Source: Bacteroidales bacterium (GTDB lineage: Bacteria > Bacteroidota > Bacteroidia > Bacteroidales > GCA-2748055). From it: 7,331 nucleotides of DNA. Positions 1 to 6,636 of this stretch are shown here, in pieces. Position numbers and translations under genes: made by a program. The stretch lies in contig JAOZLK010000217.1 in assembly GCA_029934875.1 (NCBI GenBank), positions 1 to 7,331 on the forward strand, written 5' to 3'. The notes under the pieces were generated by a model. It was not told where the DNA came from and did no database searches. It worked only from the letters and a program-made list of their open reading frames with translations. Within the stretch, counting starts at the first letter, position 1. Each line of letters opens with the position of its first letter.

Positions 1-1008
1 AATATGATGAGGATGGTGTGCGACAGCAGCTTCATCCTTGACCAGGAGTCGAGGCACGATACCAAGATCGACGAACTGATGAGTATTATTCAGGAGGTCA
101 TCAGTGAAGGGGACGAAAAGCTGGTGGTGTTCAGCCAGTGGGAACGGATGACCCGCATTGTGGCCATGGAACTGGACAAGCAGGGAATTGGGTATAAGTA
201 CCTGCACGGCGGCGTTCCGAGTAAAAAGAGGGAGGAACTCTTTACCGGATTCAACAGGGATCCGGAAATCCGGGTCTTCCTCTCAACCGATGCCGGCGGA
301 ACCGGTTTGAACCTGCAGTCGGCCTCCTTTATGGTGAACCTGGATATTCCCTGGAATCCTGCCGTTCTTGAACAACGTATCGGAAGGATACACCGGATGG
401 GGCAGAAAAAGAAGGTATCGGTGATCAATATGGTTTCTGCAGGTACCATAGAACACCGGATGACCGAGGTCCTGAAATTCAAATCCGCACTGGCCGAGGG
501 TATACTGGATCAGGGGGAAGATGTGATTTTTATGGAAGAGAGCAAGTTCAAAAAACTGATGGATACCGTGGAGCGGATGGTGCCTGAACGACCGGCTGAA
601 GAGATAGTCTCTGTGGCTAATGAGGATGAATTGATCACCGAGAGAAAGGACCAGAAAGGGATACTGGAGCCGGTGTTAAGCTCTGATGAAATCGGACCCG
701 AATCTCTGTCTCTGTTTGATGAAGGTGAGGACGAGGCTGTTACAGACACATCCTCAGCTACGCCAGAGCGCGAAGTAGCTTCTTCGGAGACCAGTCCTGA
801 GCAACTGATTCAAAACGGGATCAGCTTTATATCGGATCTGGCAAAGACATTCAGCGACCCGGAGGCTAGCAGAAAACTGGTGTCAAGCATTGTTAAAAAA
901 GATGAAAGCGATGGTAAGACCTACCTGAAGATACCGGTGGAAAGCGAAAAGACCGTGGAGAACGTGCTCAACTTAATAGGGAGCCTGGTGAAGAACATGC
1001 AAAACTAG
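1..1008 (+). CDS. SNF2-family DEAD/DEAH-box helicase, C-terminal part (5' partial)
   Basis: This is the second RecA-like lobe and tail of an SNF2/Swi2-type ATP-dependent DNA translocase. The frame is open from base 1, so the ATG codons near the left edge are internal and the real start, with helicase motifs I to III, lies outside the window. Counting from the Met at base 4, visible motifs are the KLVVFSQW strand (about 39-46), YLHGG (66-70), motif V STDAGGTGLNLQ (94-105) and motif VI QRIGRIHRMGQ (124-134) with its arginine finger. These are diagnostic for the SNF2 C-terminal helicase domain. Residues about 195-265 form an acidic, probably disordered linker. The last 65 or so residues look like a small folded tail (ISFISDLAKTF, then LKIPVESEKTVENVLNLIGSL) that I remember from Bacteroidota SNF2 proteins. 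Family members act on DNA-protein complexes in transcription or repair; the substrate here is unknown. The gene ends in TAG and a hairpin follows 72 bp later. Confidence 0.93.
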   Translation, partial: NMMRMVCDSSFILDQESRHDTKIDELMSIIQEVISEGDEKLVVFSQWERMTRIVAMELDKQGIGYKYLHGGVPSKKREELFTGFNRDPEIRVFLSTDAGGTGLNLQSASFMVNLDIPWNPAVLEQRIGRIHRMGQKKKVSVINMVSAGTIEHRMTEVLKFKSALAEGILDQGEDVIFMEESKFKKLMDTVERMVPERPAEEIVSVANEDELITERKDQKGILEPVLSSDEIGPESLSLFDEGEDEAVTDTSSATPEREVASSETSPEQLIQNGISFISDLAKTFSDPEASRKLVSSIVKKDESDGKTYLKIPVESEKTVENVLNLIGSLVKNMQN

Positions 1009-1080
1009 AAGCGGAATTGGTGTTTTTTTCGTGCTTAGTGTCGACATCCCTATGAAAGAAATCGAAGCTAATAATAAGAG

Positions 1081-1100
1081 CCTGAGAATCTCAGGGTTTT
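1081..1100 (+). terminator. Possible weak intrinsic terminator after the SNF2 gene
   Basis: CCTGAG (1081-1086) and CTCAGG (1090-1095) form a perfect 6-bp stem with an AAT loop, followed by G and TTTT (1097-1100). It sits 72 bp after the SNF2 stop and before the promoter element of the next gene, which is where a terminator is expected. The stem is short and the U-tract has only four residues, so termination may be inefficient. Confidence 0.5.
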
Positions 1101-1137
1101 AGCATATCAAAAGAGGAAACAGTACTTGAAAAATCCA

Positions 1138-1145
1138 TACCTTTG
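1138..1145 (+). promoter_or_regulatory. Bacteroidota -7 promoter element for the DUF6922-like gene
   Basis: TACCTTTG matches the Bacteroidota -7 consensus TAnnTTTG exactly. It lies 20 bp before the GTG start at 1166, which leaves a short leader. No TTTG -33 element is present at the usual 19-21 bp upstream spacing, so this is a half-match. TTGAAA (1126-1131) and TTTCAA (1156-1161) flank the element as a 6-bp inverted repeat, which could be a small operator or chance. Confidence 0.5.
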
Positions 1146-1165
1146 TTCTATCAACTTTCAAATCA

Positions 1166-1501
1166 GTGAATAAAGGTATCCGAAATATAAAAGAGTCCTT
1201 GCTTGGGGAACTGATGGACATGCAGGTATTCTGGTCCTATAAGAAACCAGATCTCAACGCCTTATCCGATGATATGCTGATCGAAAAGGTGCTGCTTCAT
1301 TCAGATCTGGACAGTATTTATAAACTTTTTGACATTTTCCCGGAGAACCATATTCGCAGGATATGGGAACAAAGCCTGCTTCCCGACGAGCGTATGCATT
1401 CTACAAATCTCCTCTTTGCATTCCTGTTATTCCGGATAAAAGATCCCCGGGGATTCATCAAATCAAAGATCAGGGAGCATTATAAGAAACTTTCAGCCTG
1501 A
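1166..1501 (+). CDS. DUF6922-like small protein, putative antitoxin/partner of an AbiEii-type toxin
   Basis: A 111-aa soluble protein with no signal peptide or membrane segment. It starts at GTG, 20 bp after a TACCTTTG promoter element; the N-terminus (NIKESLLGEL) fits the family as I remember it. Recognisable family-like features are QVFWSY (20-25), MLIEKVLLHSDLDSI (37-51), a central IRRIWEQ (63-69), and a C-terminal FRIKDPRGFIKSK. I assign it to the DUF6922-like group from memory; such proteins are commonly encoded directly before AbiEii/AbiGii nucleotidyltransferase genes in Bacteroidota. Here the stop TGA overlaps the next ATG (TGATG), a translational-coupling arrangement typical of toxin-antitoxin pairs. 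By that position the protein would be the antitoxin or regulator, but this is inference: no winged-helix is obvious. The reading frame is intact although the downstream toxin is broken, so it is an orphan partner. Confidence 0.72.
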   Translation: MNKGIRNIKESLLGELMDMQVFWSYKKPDLNALSDDMLIEKVLLHSDLDSIYKLFDIFPENHIRRIWEQSLLPDERMHSTNLLFAFLLFRIKDPRGFIKSKIREHYKKLSA

Positions 1502-1735
1502 TGAAGGGGCTAAGCAAGCATACGGTTCCTGTTTTTGATTTCATCAAACCCTAAGTTTGATAAGGTCAGGCCAGCGGATTTGCTGTCGCTCGGTGCGATG
1601 AAACTGGAGGTAATGTCCCGAAGAAATATTTTCCGGGACTATTATGATGTCTATGCTATTCTCAGCGAGGGGATATCTCTGAAAAAGATGGTTGAACTCC
1701 TTGTGAAACCGAATCAGGATTCCTCTTTTTTCTGA
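1501..1735 (+). pseudogene. Remnant of an AbiEii/AbiGii-type nucleotidyltransferase toxin gene
   Basis: The original start appears to be the ATG at 1501, inside the TGATG overlap. It encodes only 17 residues (MKGLSKHTVPVFDFIKP) before TAA at 1552-1554. A second piece follows in another frame (about 1541-1705): the stretch FDKVRPADLLSLGAMKLEVM, then SRRNIFRDYYDVYAIL and EGISLKKMVEL. This is the C-terminal part of an AbiEii-family nucleotidyltransferase, carrying the conserved K..R and RDxxD motifs. What is missing is the middle, including the GG[TS]-x-[DE]xD nucleotidyltransferase signature that binds metal and nucleotide. So the gene has an internal deletion with a frame change. After VELLVKP the similarity stops and a TGA at 1733-1735 closes the frame, so the C-terminal helices are lost too, at the point where the convergent helicase gene ends. 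No active toxin can be made. A TTG at 1535 could nominally start a 66-aa peptide, but I see no reason to call it a gene. Confidence 0.8.
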
Positions 1736-3978
1736 AGATGGGCATAAACCATGCGCAACACGCCATGGCTGTACTTGCCATTTTGCGAACGGTGTAAGAC
1801 ACTGAGGGAGTCAGATGATTTTTTCAGAATAGCAGCTATCTCCTGCACCTGGTCTTCACTGAGTACGCTGAGGATGTCCATCGTTCCGTCTCCGATGCCT
1901 CTTGCCGCATGGGCCTCGATGGTGGATGTCGCCAATTTTCGTGTTTTGGCAATCTCTTTGATCGATTTCCCCTCTTTGATCAGGGCATAGGTGATCCTGT
2001 AAGTTTCTCCTGTTTCAAGTTTCGCACCCTTCTTGCGTTTTCGGCCGCTTTTTCCTGAAGCGAACTTAGGATTATCTTCAGCAGCTTTCTGTGCCAGCTC
2101 CCAGAGCTCACTCCTGCGTGCGATCAGCTCACTGTGGTTTGTGTCTGATTTATGGATGCTCCGATCCGATATGATGCTGTCGGCTATGTGTGCAGCCTCT
2201 TCCATTCTCGCCATGGCAATCATGATCTGCTGATCAATTTCACTCAATGCGTTTCGATAAGTTTTGGTACGGGTAAGACGCTCCACTTCTGCCAGGTGGA
2301 TCAGGACCTGCTTCAGGTTTTCCTCCATAAAGGTGCCAAAGTAGACACTCCCTTTGGTAATGCGTTCAAGCAATACAACCCTCTTATCCTCCCTAATCAG
2401 GCTTTGCAATTGTCTGCGGAAGGTAAGGGTATTCTTCTCTTCATCCCTGAGGCGTTTCAGCAGATAAGCCATGGCTTTTTGCATTGTTTCATCCGCAAAC
2501 TCCATTTTATCCGCTTTGAAGTTTTGCAGATTCTCCAACTGACGGATGAGAAGTGAGAAGTCGTAAGTAGCCGTCAGCATCTGTTTCAGGAAGATCTGCT
2601 GCTTCTCATGCAGCATTTCCTGAAGTGGCGCCTGTTGCTCCATATTGCCGGAGAATGCCAGTACATCACTGTCGGTCGAAATAGATGAAGTGTTGATCCT
2701 GGTCCGGAGAATTAAACCGTCCAGACTCTGCAGGCGGCTTAAGGCAACATAAACCTGTCCGGGTGAAAAGGCCTGGCCCACATCAATAATCGCTTTCTCA
2801 AAAGTCAGGCCCTGACTTTTATGCACAGTGACGGCCCAGGCCAGCTTCACGGGATATTGCTCAAAACTGCCAGTCACCTCTTCGTCCACCTCCTTGCTCT
2901 CTTCGTTGAGGGTATACTTCTTATTATCCCATTTTTCTTTCTTAAGCGTATATGCTTGCCTGCTTCCTGACATTTGCACCACCACTTCATCACCCACAAT
3001 GCGATCAACCCGTGCCAGTTTACCATTCACATAGCTTTTCTCTTCGCTGGAGTCATTCCTGATAAACATTACCTGGGCACCTTCTTTCAATTCGATTTGC
3101 AGGGGGAGGGGGTAAAGCTTTTCCGGGAAATCTCCGGTGATGTCGGCCTCAAAAAAGGAAGAGGGAGTTGTTAGGGCATTCAGCCTTTTGCGGTTAATGC
3201 CATCGGCAATATGGTTATGTGTGGCAAGGGTAATGATGTCCTGCTTGCTTTCAATCTGCTCCTCACTACAGTAGTGGCTGTTGAGTGTTGCAATATCCTC
3301 TGTGGTACTCATGTTGTTACGCAGGCGATTCAGGATTTGAATGAAGTGATCATCGCTCTGCCGGAAGATCCTGTCCAGTTCAATGTAAACCATCTTTTCT
3401 TCCTTAAAGGCAAGGGCCTCGAAAAAATGCATGCTCCTGTAATAGTTTTGCAGCACCTGCCACTCCCGGTCATTAACGATGGGAGGAAGTTGGTGCAGAT
3501 CACCGATCATAAGCACTTGCGCACCACCAAAACTTTTGGAAAAGTCACCTTTTGCACTCCTCATCCGGAAGTCGATGGCATCCAGAATATCTGCCCGCAG
3601 CATGCTGACTTCATCAATAATAAGCAAATCTGTGGCCCGAAGCACTTTTCTGCGCAGGCTGTTCAGGGTGTGCTGTCTTGTGAGTGTGTGTTTTGTGTAG
3701 AAGTAAGCTGCATTACTGAAATTGCCGGCCGGTTCCCTTTCCGGAATGAAGCTGCCGAAAGGGAGCAGGAACTGCGAGTGGATGGTAACCCCCTCTGCAT
3801 TCAGTGCAGCAATGCCTGTGGGTGCTACAACGAGGTGACTTTTATGCGTTTCAGAAGCAAGCTTTCTCAAAAAGGTGGTTTTCCCGGTTCCGGCCTTTCC
3901 CGTTAAGAAGAGATGACTGTTTGTGCTGCTGATAAAACGGGCAGCCGTCTCCAGCTTGTCTGTTTGTTGAAGGTGCAT
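1714..3978 (-). CDS. PIF1/RecD-like superfamily 1B DNA helicase with C-terminal helix-turn-helix
   Basis: A full-length 754-aa ATP-dependent DNA helicase of the PIF1-like group, 5'-3' translocases that resolve structured DNA and stalled forks in characterised relatives. Residue numbers count from the ATG at 3978. Motifs in order: Walker A GKAGTGKT (27-34), motif Ia VVAPTGIAA (50-58), Walker B LLIIDEVSML (118-127), motif III LMIGDLHQLPP (156-166), motif IV RIFRQ (203-207), UvrD-like motif V/VI VTVHKSQGLTF (383-393) and VYVALSRL (409-416). Residues about 445-630 are a long charged helical region, then a basic patch GRKRKKGAK (645-653). Residues about 658-750 resemble the HTH_40-type domain seen at the C-terminus of some RecQ and PIF1-like proteins (EGKSIKEIAKTRKLATSTIE). 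An in-frame TTG two codons upstream is possible, but ATG gives the better start and Walker A sits close behind it. The gene is divergent from the 821-aa gene and convergent with the toxin remnant, overlapping its last bases. All catalytic motifs are intact. Confidence 0.93.
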   Translation of the reverse strand: MHLQQTDKLETAARFISSTNSHLFLTGKAGTGKTTFLRKLASETHKSHLVVAPTGIAALNAEGVTIHSQFLLPFGSFIPEREPAGNFSNAAYFYTKHTLTRQHTLNSLRRKVLRATDLLIIDEVSMLRADILDAIDFRMRSAKGDFSKSFGGAQVLMIGDLHQLPPIVNDREWQVLQNYYRSMHFFEALAFKEEKMVYIELDRIFRQSDDHFIQILNRLRNNMSTTEDIATLNSHYCSEEQIESKQDIITLATHNHIADGINRKRLNALTTPSSFFEADITGDFPEKLYPLPLQIELKEGAQVMFIRNDSSEEKSYVNGKLARVDRIVGDEVVVQMSGSRQAYTLKKEKWDNKKYTLNEESKEVDEEVTGSFEQYPVKLAWAVTVHKSQGLTFEKAIIDVGQAFSPGQVYVALSRLQSLDGLILRTRINTSSISTDSDVLAFSGNMEQQAPLQEMLHEKQQIFLKQMLTATYDFSLLIRQLENLQNFKADKMEFADETMQKAMAYLLKRLRDEEKNTLTFRRQLQSLIREDKRVVLLERITKGSVYFGTFMEENLKQVLIHLAEVERLTRTKTYRNALSEIDQQIMIAMARMEEAAHIADSIISDRSIHKSDTNHSELIARRSELWELAQKAAEDNPKFASGKSGRKRKKGAKLETGETYRITYALIKEGKSIKEIAKTRKLATSTIEAHAARGIGDGTMDILSVLSEDQVQEIAAILKKSSDSLSVLHRSQNGKYSHGVLRMVYAHLQKKEES

Positions 3979-3981
3979 ATG

Positions 3982-3989
3982 CAAAAGTA
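3982..3989 (-). promoter_or_regulatory. Possible -7 promoter element of the PIF1-like helicase gene
   Basis: On the minus strand TACTTTTG matches TAnnTTTG and is followed directly by CATATG, with the ATG only 3 bp after the element. If it is the promoter, transcription would start at or next to the start codon, giving a leaderless or nearly leaderless mRNA. No TTTG is found at the -33 position; that region falls inside the 4000-4024 inverted repeat. It may be a chance match, and the real promoter may lie further upstream. Confidence 0.35.
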
Positions 3990-3999
3990 GTATTGTTTT

Positions 4000-4024
4000 T
4001 TTATCTTCATACCAGGAAGATAAA
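4000..4024. repeat. Perfect 9-bp inverted repeat in the divergent intergenic region
   Basis: TTTATCTTC (4000-4008) and GAAGATAAA (4016-4024) are exact reverse complements separated by 7 bp (ATACCAG). The repeat sits in the 59 bp between the divergent starts of the PIF1-like helicase (3978) and the 821-aa protein (4038). It would cover the -33 region of the minus-strand promoter candidate. In a plus-strand transcript it could form a hairpin whose right arm contains the only purine-rich AGGAAGA-like stretch before the ATG. It could be a shared operator or a leader hairpin. It is not a terminator, because neither orientation ends in a U-tract. Confidence 0.55.
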
Positions 4025-4037
4025 TCGATAGTTGCTT

Positions 4038-6503
4038 ATGAAAACTTATGATGAACTCAGGGCTATTTGCAAACGAAACAGCCGGATATCGGAAAGGGTG
4101 GTCGACGATTTTTTAATCTCATATGCGGCCGGACACCAGGGCCTGGAGAAGAAAATGGAACGGGAGTTTGACCGTTTTCGCCATGTGGGCAAACAAATGG
4201 GCAAAGAGAACATCAACATGCTGAAGACCCAGTACCTTGCTCACAAAGTCTTCAGGCAGGAAGGACTGCTTGGAAAGTTCCTGAAGCATCCTGCCCTGGA
4301 CCGTTTTAAAGGGGAGGAGCGCGATTACCTTGCTCAGGCACTGAAACTGCCCTGGCGTTTTTGCTTCAGCGTGATCGTGGATGAGCCTGCAAGCGATTTT
4401 TACGTCATGGAGGATGTGTTTTCCGGAAAGAAATACCTGCTTTTTTCGCCCGGGGTAAGCGATATCAGGGATAAGGCCAGCCCGGTTCTCTGGTTTAACC
4501 TCATTGGATTCAACGGTTTCTGCTGGCAGAGCTATGGTCCGGTGGTGTACTACCTGAGTTTTGAAGCGGCCGACATCTGGTTCTATGCCACCGAGCTCAA
4601 TCCCGATCTGGAGGAATTCCGGGAGGTGGCGGCCGATGTGGAACGGGATCCGCTGCCTTATATGATGCTGATATCGGGTGCAAGCATGCCACAGACTTAC
4701 CATAAAGAGGACCAGCTTTTATACCTGCTGTCCGAATTTGACCTGGATAGCCTGGATACAGCCTCACTGAAAAAGAGATTCAGGACCGAGTACGAAAAAG
4801 GAGTTTACCGGATTACCCATAAACAGAGCGGGGAGCACCCGCACTTTGCCCAGGCCTATTTCGACGAGAAAAAGCACCTTCTTCTGATAACAGCCATGAC
4901 TCGAAGAGGTTTTGAAGTCCTCATAAAGGCCTTCAATGCTTTTGGCCATGATTATCCGGTGGAGCCCTATCTCAGTGTCAACATGACCATGGTAAGCACT
5001 GCTGCCATGATCCTGAAAAAGAAGGTGGTGCTGAACGAGTACCTCGACCTGTTTAAGTTGGAAGCAGATCCCGGGAAGGAAAAGGTTCTGGGAGATATCA
5101 ATGCCTTTATTGCCCTGGTGCTACCCGATATCAATGCGGGGATTACACCCGATATTGAAGAGGCGGCACGGAAGGCCGGGGTGGATATCGAGACCGCACA
5201 CAGTGTGATGGAAGCGGTACTGGGCAGCAAGGAAAGACTCCCCAATTTAGCTAAGGGCAGACCATCGTCGGGCAGACCAGCATCGGGCAGACCAGCGTCG
5301 GGCAAACCTGCTCCGGGCAAACCTGCGCCCGGCAGGCCTGCGCCTGGCAAAAAGGCCTCCCCCAAAAAACGAAAGGCGCTTACTAGAACCTTGCCAGTCC
5401 AGGCCAGGGAGGGGATCCGCTTGCTGAGTTCCGACGATAAGCTTCTGTTTAACCTGCACCTGTATATGATGGCCGGTAAAATCAGAAGGGATGCGCCCTG
5501 GGAGTACCTCTACGAGGATGAAGTATTTGGAGTGCAGGTGCCCGGAACTGACCGCGTCTATTTTGTCAGCGTAATGGGATCCGACGGGGAATTTCCGGCC
5601 CTGGCCTTTTATAAGGGTTACGAAGGGCTGGCCGACTTTCTGGAATTTCGGGACCAGGTTGAGATTATGACCCAGGATGCTTACTCTTCTGAAAGCATGC
5701 AGCGGGCTTCCACAATGATCGGGGGAATAATGACCATTCCGCACCTGATGCTCTCTTTTACCAACCGGGAGAGACTGGATAAGGACAACCTGTCGGCGAT
5801 AAAGAAATCGGGTGCCTCCTTCCGGGGAAAGGGAAACTGGCCTGAGATCGGGGAAATTGTTCCGGGTTACGTACCCGTGTACCCTGGCAGGGAAAGCCTG
5901 GTGGAGCTTTTCCTGGTGATGCAGCAGGTTCTTGCCGTATTTGAAAAGATGGAGGAGGATGACGGGTCCCTGTTGCGGATCGACGGCCCGGAGGATACCT
6001 ACCTGGTCAGGGTCCCTAGCGGGAAAGGACCCAAATTCAGATGGAAGGACCACTACCTGCTGATTGATCCCGAGTGGGGCGAGACCTCCTATTCGGTGAT
6101 CACAAGCAAGGCTGACAGTGTTGCCCTTTCCCGCCTTCCCGTAGCTAGCCAGGAGCTGCAGCTCGATCTTTTCATGTTGCCCGGTCCGGTCAGAGAGAAG
6201 GGAAGCCCTGATTATTTCCCCTTCGTGTTGCTCCTGCTCGATAAGCTCAACGACAAGATCATCTCCAGCTCGATACTGCCTCCGCATCCCGACCTCACCT
6301 CGCTTTACGAATCGGTCCCGCAAAAGGTGCTTGAGGAGCTGATAAAAACAGGTCACAGGCCAGCGAAGATAGAGATCCGTTCCAACCTGCTTCTCTCCCT
6401 CCTGGAGGAGACACTGGAAGGTGCCGACTGCCGGGTGGTTTGGGAGGACCAGATGCCGGAAATGGATGATGCTATCGCTTCCCTGATTTCCCATCTGACC
6501 TGA
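4038..6503 (+). CDS. Uncharacterised 821-aa protein; C-terminal half resembles DUF7309 plus DUF6930
   Basis: The function is unknown. ATG at 4038 is preferred over an in-frame TTG at 4032. Residue numbers count from the ATG. The protein is soluble, with no signal peptide or clear membrane helix. Residues 1-105 are charged and helical. About 108-185 is a beta-rich, aromatic region (DFYVMEDVFSGKKYLLFSPG) loosely like modules found with SEC-C proteins; this is a weak impression. About 230-395 is a mixed region ending in helices. Residues 407-436 are six pentapeptides of the form G-[RK]-P-[AS]-[SP], followed by a lysine-rich PKKRKA. Residues 470-645 carry DAPWEYLYEDEVFGVQ, VMGSDGEFPALAFYKGYEGL and FRGKGNWPEI, which I recognise from memory as DUF7309-like. 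Residues about 665-820 (LDLFMLPGPV, YFPFVLLLLDKLN, GHRPAKIEIR, QMPEMDDAIASL) resemble DUF6930. Bacillota homologues usually hold only the C-terminal pair, so the long N-terminal extension looks like a lineage-specific fusion. It is transcribed away from the PIF1-like gene. Coding is certain from its length and composition; the domain names are moderately sure. Confidence 0.88.
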   Translation: MKTYDELRAICKRNSRISERVVDDFLISYAAGHQGLEKKMEREFDRFRHVGKQMGKENINMLKTQYLAHKVFRQEGLLGKFLKHPALDRFKGEERDYLAQALKLPWRFCFSVIVDEPASDFYVMEDVFSGKKYLLFSPGVSDIRDKASPVLWFNLIGFNGFCWQSYGPVVYYLSFEAADIWFYATELNPDLEEFREVAADVERDPLPYMMLISGASMPQTYHKEDQLLYLLSEFDLDSLDTASLKKRFRTEYEKGVYRITHKQSGEHPHFAQAYFDEKKHLLLITAMTRRGFEVLIKAFNAFGHDYPVEPYLSVNMTMVSTAAMILKKKVVLNEYLDLFKLEADPGKEKVLGDINAFIALVLPDINAGITPDIEEAARKAGVDIETAHSVMEAVLGSKERLPNLAKGRPSSGRPASGRPASGKPAPGKPAPGRPAPGKKASPKKRKALTRTLPVQAREGIRLLSSDDKLLFNLHLYMMAGKIRRDAPWEYLYEDEVFGVQVPGTDRVYFVSVMGSDGEFPALAFYKGYEGLADFLEFRDQVEIMTQDAYSSESMQRASTMIGGIMTIPHLMLSFTNRERLDKDNLSAIKKSGASFRGKGNWPEIGEIVPGYVPVYPGRESLVELFLVMQQVLAVFEKMEEDDGSLLRIDGPEDTYLVRVPSGKGPKFRWKDHYLLIDPEWGETSYSVITSKADSVALSRLPVASQELQLDLFMLPGPVREKGSPDYFPFVLLLLDKLNDKIISSSILPPHPDLTSLYESVPQKVLEELIKTGHRPAKIEIRSNLLLSLLEETLEGADCRVVWEDQMPEMDDAIASLISHLT
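5256..5345 (+). repeat. 15-bp tandem repeat (six units) encoding a G-[RK]-P-[AS]-[SP] linker
   Basis: Six consecutive 15-bp units, each starting GGC, encode GRPSS, GRPAS, GRPAS, GKPAP, GKPAP and GRPAP. A degenerate seventh unit (GKKAS) follows. The first three units are nearly identical to each other (for example GGCAGACCAGCATCG and GGCAGACCAGCGTCG), and the fourth and fifth share GGCAAACCTGC. The unit length is a multiple of three, so copy number can change without breaking the frame. The encoded stretch is a flexible, positively charged Pro/Gly linker between the two halves of the 821-aa protein. Confidence 0.9.
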
Positions 6504-6584
6504 ATGTGGGGCACCCCGATCAAAACTGGCAGTAGTTCACCCACTCTCACAGGAGCGAATGCCAGGATGAAGTGAAATCTGACA

Positions 6585-6629
6585 ATCTAACAAATGCCAG
6601 TAAATTTGGTTTATTGGCAAATGTTAGAT
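6585..6629. promoter_or_regulatory. Long imperfect palindrome over the promoter: candidate operator
   Basis: The left arm ATCTAACAAATGCCAGTAAA (6585-6604) and the right arm TTTATTGGCAAATGTTAGAT (6610-6629) pair at 17 of 20 positions around a 5-bp centre. A further outer pair, ATCTGA (6577-6582) and TCAGAT (6639-6644), is exact but spaced unequally. The centre contains the -33 TTTG and the right arm runs into the -7 element, so a protein bound here would block RNA polymerase. The next gene encodes a winged-helix AbiEi-like protein, and characterised AbiEi antitoxins repress their own promoters by binding inverted repeats. Autoregulation is therefore the likely role. That link is inferred. Confidence 0.7.
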
Positions 6630-6636
6630 ATGTTTG
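6605..6636 (+). promoter_or_regulatory. Bacteroidota-type promoter of the AbiEi-like gene
   Basis: TTTG (6605-6608) and TATGTTTG (6629-6636) match the -33 TTTG and -7 TAnnTTTG elements exactly with a 20-bp spacer, inside the usual 19-21 bp range. Transcription would begin around 6640-6645, giving a leader of roughly 10-15 nt before GTG 6655. It also argues against the in-frame TTG at 6634, which lies inside the -7 element. A second TAnnTTTG match (TAAATTTG, 6601-6608) overlaps the -33 element and is probably incidental. Confidence 0.7.

Noticed and set aside
1009..1165. Small RNA or extra small gene between the SNF2 gene and the DUF6922-like gene
   Set aside because: Only a short hairpin and a -7 promoter element can be supported; no coding frame or structured RNA is evident in the 157 bp.
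1535..1735. A separate 66-aa gene starting at TTG 1535
   Set aside because: The translation is the C-terminal fragment of an AbiEii-type protein without its catalytic core, so it is better explained as part of a broken gene.
3211..3906. 231-codon open frame on the plus strand opposite the PIF1-like helicase
   Set aside because: It covers the region encoding Walker A to motif IV of the helicase on the other strand; it has no family-like features and no promoter or start context of its own.
5256..5345. Tandem repeats as a CRISPR array
   Set aside because: The units are contiguous 15-mers without spacers and stay in frame within a coding region; they encode a linker.
5247..6494. Long open frame (415 codons) on the minus strand opposite the 821-aa gene
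   Set aside because: It lies almost wholly inside a gene whose forward frame shows clear protein-family motifs. Its translation is rich in His, Gln, Arg and Gly without recognisable motifs and turns into Arg-rich repeats opposite the minisatellite, as expected of a shadow frame.
6505..6520. GGGG-CA-CCCC palindrome after the 821-aa gene as a terminator
   Set aside because: The loop would be only 2 nt (or the stem only 3 bp) and no U-tract follows, so it does not meet the pattern of an intrinsic terminator.
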